A stretch of DNA of 64,000 nucleotides, from positions 4,216,001-4,280,000 of the forward strand of contig OZ316893.1 in the NCBI GenBank assembly GCA_973895155.1, in the 5' to 3' direction. The stretch is from Marsupella aquatica (Eukaryota; Marchantiophyta). Below, one piece after another: positions 11,364 to 23,599 of this stretch (positions are counted from its first letter, which is position 1; the number at the start of each line of letters is the position of its first letter). The notes under the pieces were generated by a model. That model saw only the letters and a program-made list of their open reading frames with translations. It ran no database searches and was not told the origin of the DNA. The translations under genes were made by a program, and so were the position numbers.

Positions 11364-14300
11364 GAACCGCATTGGTCCTCTACGTCATTGTGATAACAGT
11401 CCTGATTTTCTTTGTATGCAAGGGCATCTCAACGCAACTTTAATAGCTAACCAGTTGAGGTCGATGCGCACTTGCCGGAGGTAGCATCCATTTGCCTGTA
11501 ACAGATTCTAATTCCAATCTCATCATATCCACCCGGGAGCTTATCTAGAAAACAGTTAATTGTTTTGCTTGGGACACATGTAGGTCCTCATTTTCACTTT
11601 CTCAGAACTAGGCTGTAACCTGGAGGAGGTTGTGCCATATGAAACGTGAGAAGATGCACCTCGGTGTTCCAAGTGCTAATAATTTTCATGTCTCCGTATG
11701 AAAACAGTCTAGGCAGGGAATCGCAATTGTCCAGGTCTTCTGCCTCTTGTAGCGTAGACCTCAGGGATGATTTTGGGCCCTTCAGAACTCATAATTGCCC
11801 GAGAGATTGGCATTGAGAATGCACTACTTTTGCACCCTTCCCCAATGGGACGTCGATAAAGGATCTGGTACATTTCTTTCATTTCCGGTGCCTAACATTA
11901 AAATTTTGTCAAGCAATATTTTTTATAAAATTTAGACGTTAGCCAAAGATAGCTTTTAATGGACAAGTTGCTATTAGTTGCGAGTCAATTGCGAGTCAAT
12001 CAACAGCTGGGTCTCCTTCCTTTAAAGTTGACAGTTCCTCGCCTCCCCTTTTGAGAATCTGGCTGCTCCCGTCATTAGCCTGTCTGCCGGTGCGTGGTTT
12101 TTGGCCGGTGCGTGGTTTTCTAGTTAAGCGGGCGATATTTGATAACACTTGTTCCGTGTCGTGTCATACTTTCAGATATGAGTTGTTGGGACATCCTGTG
12201 AAAGCCGCGCTTCTTAGGATCGATTATGTAGATTGTAGTGCTTTGTTAGGCAAAAAATAGGTTAACTTCGCCTAGCAACAGAATGGATTCGCACTAGCTT
12301 CCTATCCCAAGTTGATCTGCAGCCCATCCTGATCTTGGGACGTCGCTATAACTCCCCGAAAAGTTTCCCTTCGCTACTTTTGGGAGCAGCGCGAGATGTC
12401 AGGACCTTGACTTGTGGTCGCTGGATTTTGATGCAAGGTACCGGGTATCAATGTTGTCTGGTCTCAAGATCGATCGATGCCGTCGAACCCGGGAACTATG
12501 TGTTGTCCAGAGATCAATTTCCCTCGCTGGTTCCTGGATTATAGACTCGAATGATGAGCACAAACTAAAATTCGCCTGGCCTCGAAACGGACAGAATTGA
12601 ATGTGTTACTTCCCTACATTAGTGTGCATGAGTTCTGTCGTCAGTGGCTCTCTTATGGGATCGAGAACCTTCACAGGATTGATATTGAGTGTGCTCTTTG
12701 AGCAGACTCAATACGTATCAACGGTTTATTAGCAGCCCTGGCATTAGTTGCGACAGGCATATTGAGGATTGGTATACTCGCTACCCGTGTGACATTGGGC
12801 GTTGGCACTGTCAGTTCGGAAAGGTCGAGATTTAAGTGTACACTTTAACCCTTCTTAAGCTTCCACTCAAATTGCAAACGGAGACTTCTTCGTGCCCTAG
12901 AGTAGTGCTTTCGGCAGAATTCTAAAAGTTTGCCCCCTACCTTTGGAAGATGGGATCCATAAAACTGACACTTGAAAGCAGAAGGGACCGAAAGGTGGTC
13001 CTCATGTTCTCGAATGCTCCAGTCTGACCGTTCAGAGATATCATGATTCTAGCGAAGTGGGAACCTTTAGGGTGACGGTCCACGAGCACATAATCGGCTC
13101 CATAATCTATTTTTGGTCACTCAACAAACGCCATAATCTATTTTATCGCCACTGGATGTGCTCCTTTCTGCTGGATTTTCTTTCTTAAAAATCAGACGAG
13201 ACATTTCAGTCGTCTGTTGAAGAGAGCTACATGTTCAGACGGGACCCTTTATCACATGGAATCCATGACACGTACATCTTAACTAGGATGACATAATTCT
13301 GCAAGAAGTTTTCATTCGAAAAACCTCATTTTGGTTCCCATGCAAATTTGTAGGATTGAAATGAAAGAACCATCTGTCAGTATGACTCTTTCACGAAAAG
13401 CCTAAATATGTTCGTATGTCTTGGAAAATTATTTCATATTCTTTGCCGAGCTCATGGAAGGGCTACAATAAGTTGTAAAGGCTGAAACTTGGAAATGAAT
13501 AAGGTCCCATTTCTCTGTACCGGAAAGGAGATTATTGAAAGGTAGAAGTTATGGAAGACTCGATTATGGCGATAAAATAGGTAGAATCGCCACTCGAGTC
13601 TATCTATTTGATCGCTGAACTAATTTTTTGGGTTTATCGATAAAATAGAAATGAGCTCATCTGCATATTGCGAGCACAAATTTTGGAAGAGAACGGAAAG
13701 TGGCTCATCTGGAGATTAGGTGGACGACCACTTTTGAAAACCTTTGAAAAACAAGAGAAAATACAGCTGAAGAAGACTACTGTAGATCACCTTTGAAAAA
13801 ACAACGATAAAATATATCTCGAAATGTTGTTTCATTTTAGATTAGTTGGTTAGAACTAGGATGAAGGCCTAGGGTCTAGATGGCGCACTGCAAGGTGGAA
13901 CTTCTGAAAATGGTCATGATGCTACTCACCATCCATTTCACGAATTTACTGAAACTCACCATCCATTTACGGAAAAACTCGGGCAGTGAGGATAGCACTT
14001 GTCATAATAGCTGATCTATTGCGCACTCATTTTGTGGAAGGACTTTTCATGAGGACATTTTTCTTGACATATATTTCTGCCATAGCAATGAATTTCTGGC
14101 AGATGCAGGCCCTATGAATGATGAATACAGACATGCACAGATAGTCATCGCCACACCAAATCATCGTCACATTAGAGCTGAAGGTGCAGCAGAATGTATA
14201 GATTGGCCTATGGACAGATTGTGGGTCCAAGCCTTTCACATACAATAAAGAACACCCTGGTAATCATATTTACTCGTTGTTCGATTTGGTTGTGTGAACG

Positions 14301-14410
14301 CGAATTCTTTCAACAACCGTAGTTGCTACCTTATATTGCTCAACTTGACTTTTTAGATCATTGCATGCGAGAGGCTTTGTAAAACAGTGGTATGGTGGCA
14401 TGGCCATCAA
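11364..14410. other. Long stretch without a supported gene
   Basis: Frames are short (at most 72 codons) and without recognisable domains. A minor local duplication (ACTCACCATCCATTT) occurs at about 13925-13970 and a CCATAATCTATTTT pair at about 13099-13145. The first few hundred bases may be 3' untranslated sequence of the small gene upstream. Confidence 0.45.
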
Positions 14411-14420
14411 TAGGGGTCTC

Positions 14421-14523
14421 GGTAACTGCACATCAAAATATGACATATAGGATGTATGACATCATAATCCTAGTTTTTTTCTTTCAGTCAATGAATAGAG
14501 TCACATTTTGATGTGTGATTACC
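14421..14523 (+). mobile_element. MITE-like element, copy 1
   Basis: The left end GGTAACTGCACATCAAAATA and the right end TCACATTTTGATGTGTGATT-ACC are imperfect inverted repeats of about 23 bp. The same sequence occurs in opposite orientation at 16845-16961, including the adjoining AGGGGTCTC, so this is a repeated mobile unit and not a chance hairpin. It has no coding capacity. Superfamily not assignable; the target duplication is unclear. Confidence 0.7.
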
Positions 14524-15143
14524 AGCAAGGCATCAACAGTAGAAAAGCTAGTCCCTAAAGGAACAATAATTGTTATCCACAGAAATATGAGGTGGAATGG
14601 CTGTATAACCAAAGGTTGCCGCTGTGAATGGTATGGAACTGCCCTGGCCAAACCGATGACCTAATCTCTTGAACGTCAGCTTTCGCTGCAATACAATCAT
14701 CACGCCAATTGGTGGCTTCCTTCTTCCTGAGGTTATCTCGTTCTTGGGATGGGAGAAAGACTGTCATCGCAATAAAAGCAAACTGTTACGCGAACGTGGT
14801 GCAGACAAGTACGTTATTGTTGAAGTAAATTACAGTGAAGCCACTGCCTTCCAATACTTCAGAATAGGGTGCCAGGGCTCTGAGCTCGTGAATTGTGTAT
14901 GGCGACGTTTGAGCCGAATTCACATTAAGGATAATCGTGACTGTCCTGCCTCCACCAATTCTTCAGAGGAGGGTGCCAGGGTACACATACTTGAAATATC
15001 AATTTTGTTCCGAAATGACGTCGCTCTTCAGAATTCTACACGACCGTCTGAGCTGAATCCTCATTTAAGGTTCAATAGAAAGGAGACTCATCAGTGGTCT
15101 CAGGAATAGCCCCAAAAAGTTAAACTGACTAGAACAACCTGTA

Positions 15144-15469
15144 GTAGGGCGTCTCAAATATAGGGCGTTTGAGTAATTTTTCACGCCCGGGAGTATCAGT
15201 GCCCGGGACTCTGGACAGGACTGGTCGGGCACCGATTGTGGTGCCCGACCAGTCACGCCCGTGAAAACTCCGCCCGACCGGGATTACAAAAAATGAACAA
15301 GGAACGAAATGTTAACGAACAATAGGCCATTAGCATTTACATCTGCGACTCGTGTCATAATTCAATACTCAAAAAAATGTTGGCCCGCATCAACCCTCTC
15401 GCGGTGCCCCAGAGTGCGTCTCGGGCTGCCCGTGAATGAAATTTTTTTCTCATATATGAGACGCCCTAC
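15144..15469. mobile_element. MITE with GTAGGGCGTCTCA termini and TA duplication
   Basis: The left terminus GTAGGGCGTCTCA (15144) is the inverse of TGAGACGCCCTAC ending at 15469, and both are flanked by TA (15142-15143 and 15470-15471). Subterminal sequence is also related in inverse orientation (TTTTTCACGCCCGGG versus GCCCGTGAATGAAATTTTT). Length is 326 bp with no ORF. TIRs plus a TA duplication fit a Tc1/mariner-type (Stowaway-like) or related MITE. The centre contains a separate strong hairpin. Confidence 0.8.
15219..15254. repeat. Perfect GC-rich hairpin inside the MITE
   Basis: GACTGGTCGGGCACC and GGTGCCCGACCAGTC form 15-bp perfect arms around the 6-nt spacer GATTGT. The structure is GC-rich and would be very stable in RNA. 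Confidence 0.9.
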
Positions 15470-16844
15470 TATATCATTCTGCAATATTTCACATCTGCGT
15501 CAAGAGAACACTCCGGACTCTGGAGATGGTAATTCCTGGTCGTATGTTAGGGTTACCATTCAATGATGTCTCCTGTTAAAGCGTATCTATCTGCACAATC
15601 CTCGTACTACTCATTCATCGGAAAAAATCGTACTCTGCAGTGGTCACGACTTTACCGTAGTCTCAACCCTCAACCCTATGCCTCGTCCTGTCGCCTACAA
15701 ACTCTATTCGGCATCGATCGGCTCTCACATAGCCGTGCCTGTAATACGTACGACTTCGACTCACTACCGTAGTTACGGTAGTTTGTAGAATGTTGGCTGG
15801 TAGGCGGGGTAGGGCAAAGCAAGATCGGCATGTGGCTCAATCTGGTAGAGAATGACATTTTCATTGTCGCTGTGGAATACCCTGGCGGCACCATCGCTTG
15901 ATTTCGGTGGACCTTCCACTGTATACCAAAAGTATTCCCCCTTCGCTCGATCCATTTATTGGATTCGTGAAGCACTAAGGACGGCGTGAGCCCATTAAAC
16001 TCGTAGAAGAAGTATTAAACTCTGGAACTTATTTCAATACTCCGGACCACGACGACGATGCAGCCGGCCAAGACCCGTTCTTCTGCATTTTTCCTCATAC
16101 TTTCTATGAGAAAAAGAATAATTATCGATGGATGAATTGAGCAAAACCCTCGATCACCTTTTGTTGATGAATTGAAGTTGTTCATGGATAGTTTGACACC
16201 AGACGTTGAAGGGTGATCTGCCCTAACTAAGGTGGAAGTGGTGTGGACTTGGGTTCTTAGTTGTGTTGACAATTACGAAGCACGGATGGTTGTGAATCAG
16301 CTACTGTACTTCACTTTCTTATTTCTGCCTCAAATATGTTTCATTTTCTTATGTCTCCCGCAAATATGTACTGATACGATGCCATATACCTTTCTACACC
16401 CGGGTCGACACCATTATTAGCATGCATTGTAATGAGTTAGGCCAAACTTGGATGTAGTTAGTGAGGTATAACGTGCATTATTTTTGTGTAAGCTTTCAGG
16501 GTCAAGTAGCTTGGTTATCTTGAGATGCTTGAAGTCCGTAATATCAGCCAAGGAAAGGAGTGTTGTCAGTTCGACTGTTTTCTGGAAGGTCAAGGGCACA
16601 GATCATTTCCCTTTTCTCAATTTGTGTGAGATGTGTCATCGGGTGTGTCAGAGGATGTTTTTCAGAACACGGCTGGAACATCATAATATAACAATAAATG
16701 CTGTATCATTCAATACCATGATAGACCCAAATGTGTTGTGTTAATCAATGAATATTATTCTAAATAATACTTGGCAGGACACTTCAGCCTCCGGTTCCAA
16801 GAGAATGCGTGGGATTGCTTAGCTCGTGCTCCAACCCCCCTACT

Positions 16845-16961
16845 GGTAATCACACATCAAAATGTGATTGCATTCATTGATTGAAAGGAAAAAACTAGTA
16901 TTATCACTTGTATGCAGGGGTGTCTTCCATAGTATATGTCATATTTTAATGTGCAGTTACC
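16845..16961 (-). mobile_element. MITE-like element, copy 2
   Basis: Reverse-orientation relative of the unit at 14421-14523. Read on the minus strand it begins GGTAACTGCACATTAAAATA and ends TTTGATGTGTGATTACC. It is slightly longer, with an insertion in the middle. The two copies diverge by several substitutions, so neither insertion is very recent. Confidence 0.7.
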
Positions 16962-17382
16962 GAGACCCCTCCAACCCTGGCATGAAGCTTCACTCTGACT
17001 TTCTCAACCTTCATATTGGAGATTTGGGGGTTGACGTATAAAGTAAATGCTAATTTGGAGTATTATTTTATCTAGAATAAATTTTAAACCACCTAACAGG
17101 TGATCCAAATGTCTTCAAACTTTGACTCTTTTATTCAAAAGATTTGTATTTGATGAATTTCATTTCAAAATATTTTTGGTCTGTCTTCATCTTTAAGACA
17201 AGAACTTCAGACCCTACAATTTGCTTTGTTGTAAAAAAAGTCACAAGGGCCCATGTCTTTCAATACCACCCTCAGTCATACTAGTACAGATACTAGAACC
17301 AGCTACAAAATGATGTGAGTCAAATGAGGACAACCCTGGTTGTATACTGAAAAAATTAACCGATAACTGTGAACAGTGTGAA

Positions 17383-17512
17383 CCCCGGATGTCAACCAGT
17401 GGAAGCACCATATCTTACTATTAGACAAATTGCTTCAGTAGGTTTTTTCTTCTATTTTGCTCTAACGCCCATTCTTGGCAAATGTGAAGCCAGATCAACC
17501 ACTTGTGACAAA
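17383..17512 (+). pseudogene. cob: Mitochondrial cob C-terminal fragment (NUMT)
   Basis: The frame reads GCQPVEAPYLTIRQIASVGF and continues FFYFALTPILGKCEAR. This is the C-terminal transmembrane segment of mitochondrial apocytochrome b, which in plants has a 'GCQPVE.P...IGQIAS' signature. Upstream the frame has no further cytochrome b sequence, so only the tail is present. After about 17512 the frame runs into unrelated residues. A mitochondrial-type tRNA-Trp lies about 700 bp downstream, which supports a mitochondrial origin for the whole block. Non-functional as a nuclear gene. Confidence 0.75.
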
Positions 17513-18214
17513 TCAAAGTCTCTTTTGGTTAAACTGGACACGCCGCGTGAACTGTGCAAATGTGGTGACGCACACGGGTGCCCAGATCTGAATCCATTGG
17601 CCGTGGTCCCAGGGTGAGCCGGTAGTAGGTATTGATGCTTGCGTGGGCCCCCGGGTTCTTAAGTTATTACCGATGTTATGATAACTGAGCTACAAGGTCA
17701 AAAAGGTGGTAGACTATCAGCTCAGATGGTCCTGCCTACATACTCTATCACACAAGATGAAAGCCAAGTTGGAATTTTTATTTAATGGGGGGCCGCCCAC
17801 CGTGGGCGTGAATCTACAAGCCGGCCGTATCGGCTGGCGGAAAAGCCATTTCAGGTACTAAATAGAAAAAAATAGGTGCAAATTCCATGAACCAAGCTTG
17901 GGGGTTTCACTTCCACAAAAATGGCATATCACATGTGACGAAGGATAGGGTCATTTTATTGGTTCTAACGGAAGACTTAAGAATTTTTGCAGAAGAACAA
18001 TAAGGTCTTTTAAATACAATTTGAGACTTATAAGAACATTAGAGTCTTTTTAATCCAATTTTGGGAATATTCCAAGAATAATCCAACTTTATAGGGGTTA
18101 AAAAATAATTTTTTTTCTTACATTTTAGGGGGCCCTAGGCCTAAAAACGTTGCAGGTGATGGGGAGGTCCCCATATAGTGAGACCCCCAAGGAACCAAGA
18201 ACCACTTTTTTTGA

Positions 18215-18287
18215 AGGAGAATAGTTCCAATGGTAGAACAATGGTCTCCAAAACCAAAGGTTAAGGGTTCGAACCCCTTTTCTCCTG
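18215..18287 (+). tRNA. trnW: Mitochondrial-type tRNA-Trp (CCA), probably in a NUMT
   Basis: A full 73-nt cloverleaf can be drawn. The acceptor AGGAGAA pairs perfectly with TTCTCCT, with discriminator G. The D-stem is GTTC/GAAC. The anticodon loop CTCCAAA has anticodon CCA and a 5-bp stem with one mismatch. The T-stem AAGGG/CCCTT closes TTCGAAC. It is followed by ATT, so CCA is not encoded. The sequence does not look like the cytosolic plant tRNA-Trp; it resembles bacterial and organellar types. With the cob fragment at 17383 this indicates a mitochondrial insert. It may be transcriptionally inert in the nucleus. Confidence 0.85.
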
Positions 18288-18767
18288 ATTTGACAACGAA
18301 TGCGGAAACCCGAGGTGCTAAGAGCTTGTTTCTCCCATCCTGAATTCCAGAAAGGAAGCGTAGTTGCATAGGGGGCGCGGTGTGAAACACATGGGACAAC
18401 CCTGGTTGTAGCCATGATGGAACTCAGAATAGTCAGTTATTTATTTAATTTTCAGAGTCCTAGTGTACTCGTTGGTGAGGGTTTAACGAAATATTTATCT
18501 TATGTGTGCATAGCATTTTGTGTCTTCAGGTGTGCTCTGACGGCAGTGTCCATATTATATTCTTCTAGACCAGAAGTTAGTACGTAGATCGATTCCTTGA
18601 GTGACCCTTTTGCGTAGTGCAGCTTGCTTTGCAGACGTGGATGGAATATTTTATAGAACTGTAGCACTGCCTGGGTCCAGAAGATAATCCAAAACCCAAA
18701 AAGTGTTCAGAATTTTAAGAAAGGGCCAAACAAAATATACTTAAGGGAAAGCGAAGGAAGATTTGAA

Positions 18768-18975
18768 TAGGACCAACACCAACCATTAAAGAAGAGGCAT
18801 ATGCAAACCCCGAAAATCTAGAAAGAGGTAAAAGAATAAAATGGGGGAAAGGACCAACCGGAGACCAACCACTAAAGAAGAGTAAAATGCAATGCCCAAT
18901 ATCTAGAAAGAGGACCAAAAAAGGGGGAGAAGAGCAACCCCAGACCAACCACTCAAGAAGACAAGGCACATCCAT
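18768..18975. repeat. Degenerate tandem repeat, about 80-bp unit
   Basis: Three related units contain GACCAACCACTAAAGAAGAG or variants, followed by CAATGCCCAATATCTAGAAA or a variant. They are A/G-rich on the plus strand. No coding signal on either strand. Confidence 0.7.
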
Positions 18976-20640
18976 AGCATAAAATACCTAGAACGACGAG
19001 AAAGAAGAAAAGTGGAATCGAGCAGGCAATGCAATATTGTGAGGAGCCAGCCTTGGTCCACAGGTAATGGCAAAGTGTCATGAGCTACTCATGGACATCT
19101 AGTCTTGTAAATAAACCAGGAAGTGGAATAATTGTATGTCCTTTAATCTAACGGGCAAGCCTTTGCATAGGCACACTAGGGTGTCTCAAAGCTTGGCATT
19201 AACAAGATAAGGCCCTCCCATAACTCAAGGATTATGGGAACACCCGTAAAACTTATGGGAATCGATCTTCGGCTACCGTAAGGAAAGCCCGTGGGCTCAA
19301 CACTTAACCCGTAACTTTCTTGCAACTTTAGGCAGAAATCTGGAAATCCAGGACCTCGGAACTCCGGGAAGCCCCGACTGAAGGCACGTGGGATTTGCTC
19401 TTGACGTGGTGATTGTTGCTGCATTTGAGGCAGCGACTGATCAAGAATTGAGGAAAAAATAATATATGCTGTGAGACAGGTGAGGCCGTAACTCCTGCCT
19501 TATGGGGCGGGTCAATGTTACCTCCCCCTATTTTTAAAATTCTATAACTAGGTCCCATAACCTCAGTTATTGGATATATCACAAATCTGTAATTTTCTTG
19601 AATGACCAAACTTTCTTGAAGCCATCTCTAGCTTTGAGATCTACAATCATAGATAGCTCAAGCCTGCATACGCTGTATTGTCACTGAAATCTGCTGATGA
19701 AAGGGAGTGGTCAAAACAGGTAATGGTACTGTTCCTATGGAACCCACCCTTCTGTGAATATTTTGAGTTGTCTATCAATTGAAGAAGACAATCAAACTGA
19801 TGATGGAGTTGTCCAAATCTCTCAGTAGTGAAGAGGGAGGAAGCTATCAGTCTGATGAAATCTGTCCAACATTACTTCATATTTATTTTACCTCTATTGT
19901 TGCTATTGCAGGCCCCGCCTCTGTCACTCTATCCCAGTGATGTCTTGTCATACAGGGTTTGGCCGGATCGCGCCTGTTGGGCAATGGACTGGGCAATGGA
20001 CTGAGCTTTACAACACAATCCCTCAGTCCCCATCTATGAGATACTCAGCAACAATGAGCTTAAGTTAGCTGCACATTAATTCAAGCTAACTCCTGCTTGA
20101 ATGTGCATATTTTAAGCAACATATCTAACCTTGCTCAGGTACATAATACAGTTAAACTAACTACAGCTAATAGTACTGACATGGCCAACACAACATCAGT
20201 CAAGGTGACTGTACTGGCCATCTCAACTAAACTGGACTAGGTGAAATCCAGAATTCACAATGCACATAATTATCCAAATAATATATTGGATACAACTACA
20301 GACTTGTTTGAATGTGCAATCCATGACACTACAAATGAATGATTGTGTGATTGATTATTTAAAACAACATTATCATGGATTTGAACTTGAATGTATCAAT
20401 TTGATTTAATATCTAAGGAAATCCGGAAATTGTTCAGAATTAGGGTTAGCTGCCATGGAGTTGATAAGCAAAACAGAGCAATGCCTCCGAGAGCTCTGCC
20501 CATTGCACATGCACCAAAGTACTAGAGAGAACCTGCACAATAGCATCTTTGTTCAAGAGTGCTATGAAAACAAGTATGCCACTCTATTCATTAAAAATGT
20601 ATTTTACTTTGTTCACTTTGAGGCCCGGTTTGGACTTGTC
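18976..20640. other. Stretch without a supported gene
   Basis: Short arbitrary frames only. I see no transposon terminus, structured RNA or conserved domain in this interval. Confidence 0.4.
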
Positions 20641-20660
20641 GGACAAATAGGAGGATTTGG

Positions 20661-20687
20661 GATGACAAATGACATTTGTCATCCCAG
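20661..20687. repeat. Near-perfect palindrome
   Basis: GGGATGACAAATG and CATTTGTCATCCC are 13-bp perfect inverse arms separated by one base. It sits at the border of a GGCCGGG-rich block that runs to about 20960, so it may be an element end. Confidence 0.85.
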
Positions 20688-20689
20688 TC

Positions 20690-20960
20690 GATCCCGGCCG
20701 GGTGACAAGGTCGGGCCGTGAGGAAGTAGAGTTGGGCCGGGAGCAGGGCCGGGAGCAGGCCTGGGAGGTTGGCCGGGTCGGGCCGGGAGATTGGCCGGCA
20801 GTTGGTTAGGGAGAGCCGGGCTGGGAAGGGAGGGAGGGCCAGGAAGAGGAGAGAGTGCCAGGAAGGGGAGGTAGGGAGGGCCGGACCGGGCTGGGAGTGC
20901 AAGCCGGGCCGGGAGTGTGAGCCGGGCCGGGAAGGAACGGCACGGGCCGGTAGCTGGTGT
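20690..20960. repeat. GGCCGGG-rich low-complexity block
   Basis: Recurring GGGCCGGGAG phrases make this segment strongly GC-skewed compared with its AT-rich surroundings. Open frames across it are composition artefacts rich in Gly and Arg, or in Pro on the other strand. Confidence 0.75.
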
Positions 20961-21374
20961 GTCGGCGGGAGGATTAGGGTTTGGCCCAAATTAGGGCTTT
21001 GGGCGGGAGTGAGGTCAATCTGGGAGGCGAGGTCGAGCCAGGAGGGGTGCATAAAAGGGGAGAAGAAGAGGGGAGGGGTCATTGTTGTTTGTGGAGGACA
21101 AGAAGGGGAAGGAAGGAGAGGAGAAGGAGGAGAGAGGTAAATTTGTGTTTTGGTTTATGTTTTGGTTTATGTTTTGGTTTATACAAACAAACAAAATACA
21201 TACACCAAAACACAATTTTTTTTTGAATGTATGTATGAATGTTATTTTGGAATGTATGTATGTATTTTTTTTGTTTGTATATTGTTTTGTATGTTGTTTG
21301 TGTTTTGTTTGAATGTGCCCTAAACCCTAAATTTGTTTGTGCCCTAAACTCTAAACAAATTAATTTTAGATTAA

Positions 21375-21950
21375 TGGAGGGATATAAAGAGATTCTTGTG
21401 CGCGCGTGGAGATTTGGCTCGGCATGGGATATTTCGTACAGGAGTATTTTAATATCACCTTAACAATTTGTCATCATTTGTAAATTGAGTGAAACATTTA
21501 CGGAGATAGAGAAACCCATGTACGCAAGCTTGGAGCTTTGTCTTGGCATGTGATATTTTGCATGGGTGTCACGATTTGCTGAAAGTGTTTTCACTCGATC
21601 AACAAATGATTGTTAAATTATAGATATCACATGGATCCAAGTAGGAATATTGTAACTTTGAAAGAAAAAAAAACTCTTGTGCATGTGCTTGGAGCTTATG
21701 CTCGGCATGGGATAATTCACAAATGTGTTAGACTCCCTTCTTTTATCGTTGTGACATTCTAAACATTAATAGAAATGAATTGCAATAAAAGTATGAAATG
21801 GGAGAGATAGTGCATAGCAATTCACGTCAATCCGTGATTCTCAGGGTCTTTGTGGGCAGTTTATTGAGTGGTAAGCTTTTACTCCTCTCACATATCATTC
21901 CGGTGTAGCCACAATGGACTCTCCTCTTTGTGTAGAATACAGGCTAGTGT
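21375..21950 (+). repeat. LTR-like remnant related to the Gypsy-2 leader
   Basis: Three phrases of the type CTTG.GC..GC.TGGAGCTT.. followed by CTCGGCATGGGATATTT occur around 21395-21440, 21525-21565 and 21675-21715. One is followed by GAAAGTGTTTTCACT..ATCAA. The Gypsy-2 LTR at 55480-55760 has the same design, with CTCTTGCTT.GAGCTTCGGCTCGG.. then GAAAGTGTTGTCATTTGAT. The similarity is partial, so this is a distant solo LTR or LTR fragment. Confidence 0.5.
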
Positions 21951-22372
21951 TGGAAGCGATATATAGAGTTTTTGATGAGGGGGGTGAACCGGATCATGTG
22001 GCTCTCCAAGCACTCAGGAATGCACGAAACACTCTTGAATATATACCAACTACTAGAAAACTGACTGGGAAGAGAAAATAAAGAGGGGGGAATGTTTTTT
22101 TGTTTGGAAAAGGGGACAAAGCCCGAAACTTTATTGAAAGACATGGAAACCGTGCAATAAACATCTGTCTGATGGAAGGAGACAGGAAAACAAGGAAAAT
22201 TAAGGGGGCTGGAGAAGGAGCACACCCATATGGAAAGAGAGGCACTAACCCATAGATCGCCAGAGAGGGAGGCAGATCAAGATAGTGGGAGGAAAACTAG
22301 GGATGGGAACACGTCACATAGGATCGAGAGTAGACTAGGAGAGAAACAAGAAAGACCACAAAGGAGTATTCC

Positions 22373-22520
22373 AACTATTTATGAAAAAATCTTCTTTGGA
22401 AGTCAACAACATCACATTCATCAGAGGTTCCCTACGGATAGTTGCGGAACTTGACTACCTTAACACTTAGCTCCGGCATCGCTGGCTCCAACGCCAAGCT
22501 CCCTTATGGTCTAAGCTCGG
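22373..22520 (-). repeat. Duplicate of an hAT transposase segment, copy 1
   Basis: About 148 bp here are nearly identical to 23228-23377 (CAACTATTTATGAAAAAATC through GGTCTAAGCTCGGA), with only an isolated difference such as AACGCC versus AACACC. On the minus strand the second copy encodes part of an hAT transposase, so this copy is a partial duplication of that relic. Confidence 0.9.
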
Positions 22521-22836
22521 ACATTTTTGAAAGTCTATTTTTAGAGAATTGGGATAGAGCGTCCATGAGGACACGGTGGTTGGGTAGGGGTTGGAATGCC
22601 TTGGAGCATGATCGTAAATTGGAAGCAATAGTTTGTGTTATGATGGCCACCAAGATGACAAAAGAAAAGACAAGATTGTGCTTTTTGGAGTTTGAAGATG
22701 GTTTGGACATTCTAAAATTGTAGCCTATTTGCAAAAAATAGTCCTTATCTTAGAGATTAGACATGTGAAACTTGGCCCTCCAATTACTACACGAAGTCAT
22801 GAACATTCACATGGTTATTATAAAGTGATATATATC

Positions 22837-23377
22837 TTATTTGTTCATATTGTTGTGCCATGCCTTTTGATGAATATTTGAATTTGTTCTAAATATGTTT
22901 TTATGTTTGTAGACCTTGCAAACTACTTTGACTATCCACCTCAAGCGTTTAAAAATGTTTTTGAATGGATTCTGTCTGCTTTCATCTAGCACTACAGTCT
23001 TATGACCACATACATCTTCTAGCAACAAATTGAACACGTGGGCAGCACACCAACTCCAAGTGACATGTGGATATTTTTCATCAATATGTCACAACCTGCT
23101 ACGCAATTTGCAAATGCACCATTAGTCACAATTTGTATAATGTGTTATGGTCCAATTTCTTGGACATATTGCAACTACATTTCTCCAAGATATTTTCCGT
23201 ATTTTCTATATGCTTGCGCATCATTCCAACTATTTATGAAAAAATCTTCTTTGGAAGTCAACAACATCACATTCATCAGAGGTTCCCTACGGATAGTTGC
23301 GGAACTTGACTACCTTAACACTTAGCTCCGGCATCGCTGGCTCCAACACCAAGCTCCCTTATGGTCTAAGCTCGGAT
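22837..23377 (-). pseudogene. hAT-superfamily transposase relic
   Basis: On the minus strand, in changing frames, the sequence reads RREPLMNVMLLTSKEDFFIN, then VQEIGP and HIIQIVTNGAFANCV, then YPHVTWSWCAAHVFNLLLED. These match the order of the hAT transposase core ('IN.L..T..G..F', 'EEIG..NVVQVVTDNA.N', 'YPHI.W.PC.AH.L.LLLEDI'). The expected TDNAS is degraded to TNGAF. At least two in-frame stops (a TAG and a TAA) and a frameshift occur. No C-terminal dimerisation domain or TIR was identified. A dead fragment. Confidence 0.8.
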
Positions 23378-23599
23378 AGGCCATCCGGGATGGACTTAGC
23401 ATGGGGAGACTTGTGGGCAATGAGACGTGGCACTGGCGAAGGCAAGGGGCCAAGCTGGTGACACACACTAAGGACTTAGACTAGCTTAGAGCTGGTCGTG
23501 TCAAGGAGAAAAAGGGCCAGGCTCAAGGTCGACCGTCCGGACCCCCGGACGGACTTTGAGTTCTGAGGGCTTGAGTGAGAGCTCCTCTTGGGCCCAAGG

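Noticed and set aside
14669-15109. A 146-codon plus-strand frame
   Set aside because: No domain, no homologous pattern and unremarkable composition; length is within chance for this window.
17640-17710. A tRNA-like string on the minus strand (TAGCTCAGTTATCATAACAT)
   Set aside because: An 'AGCTCAGTT' D-arm-like phrase is present but no acceptor or T-stem pairing could be drawn.
20591-21140. Overlapping frames of 163 (minus) and 123 (plus) codons
   Set aside because: Composition artefacts of the GGCCGGG-rich block; Pro-rich on one strand, Gly/Arg-rich on the other.
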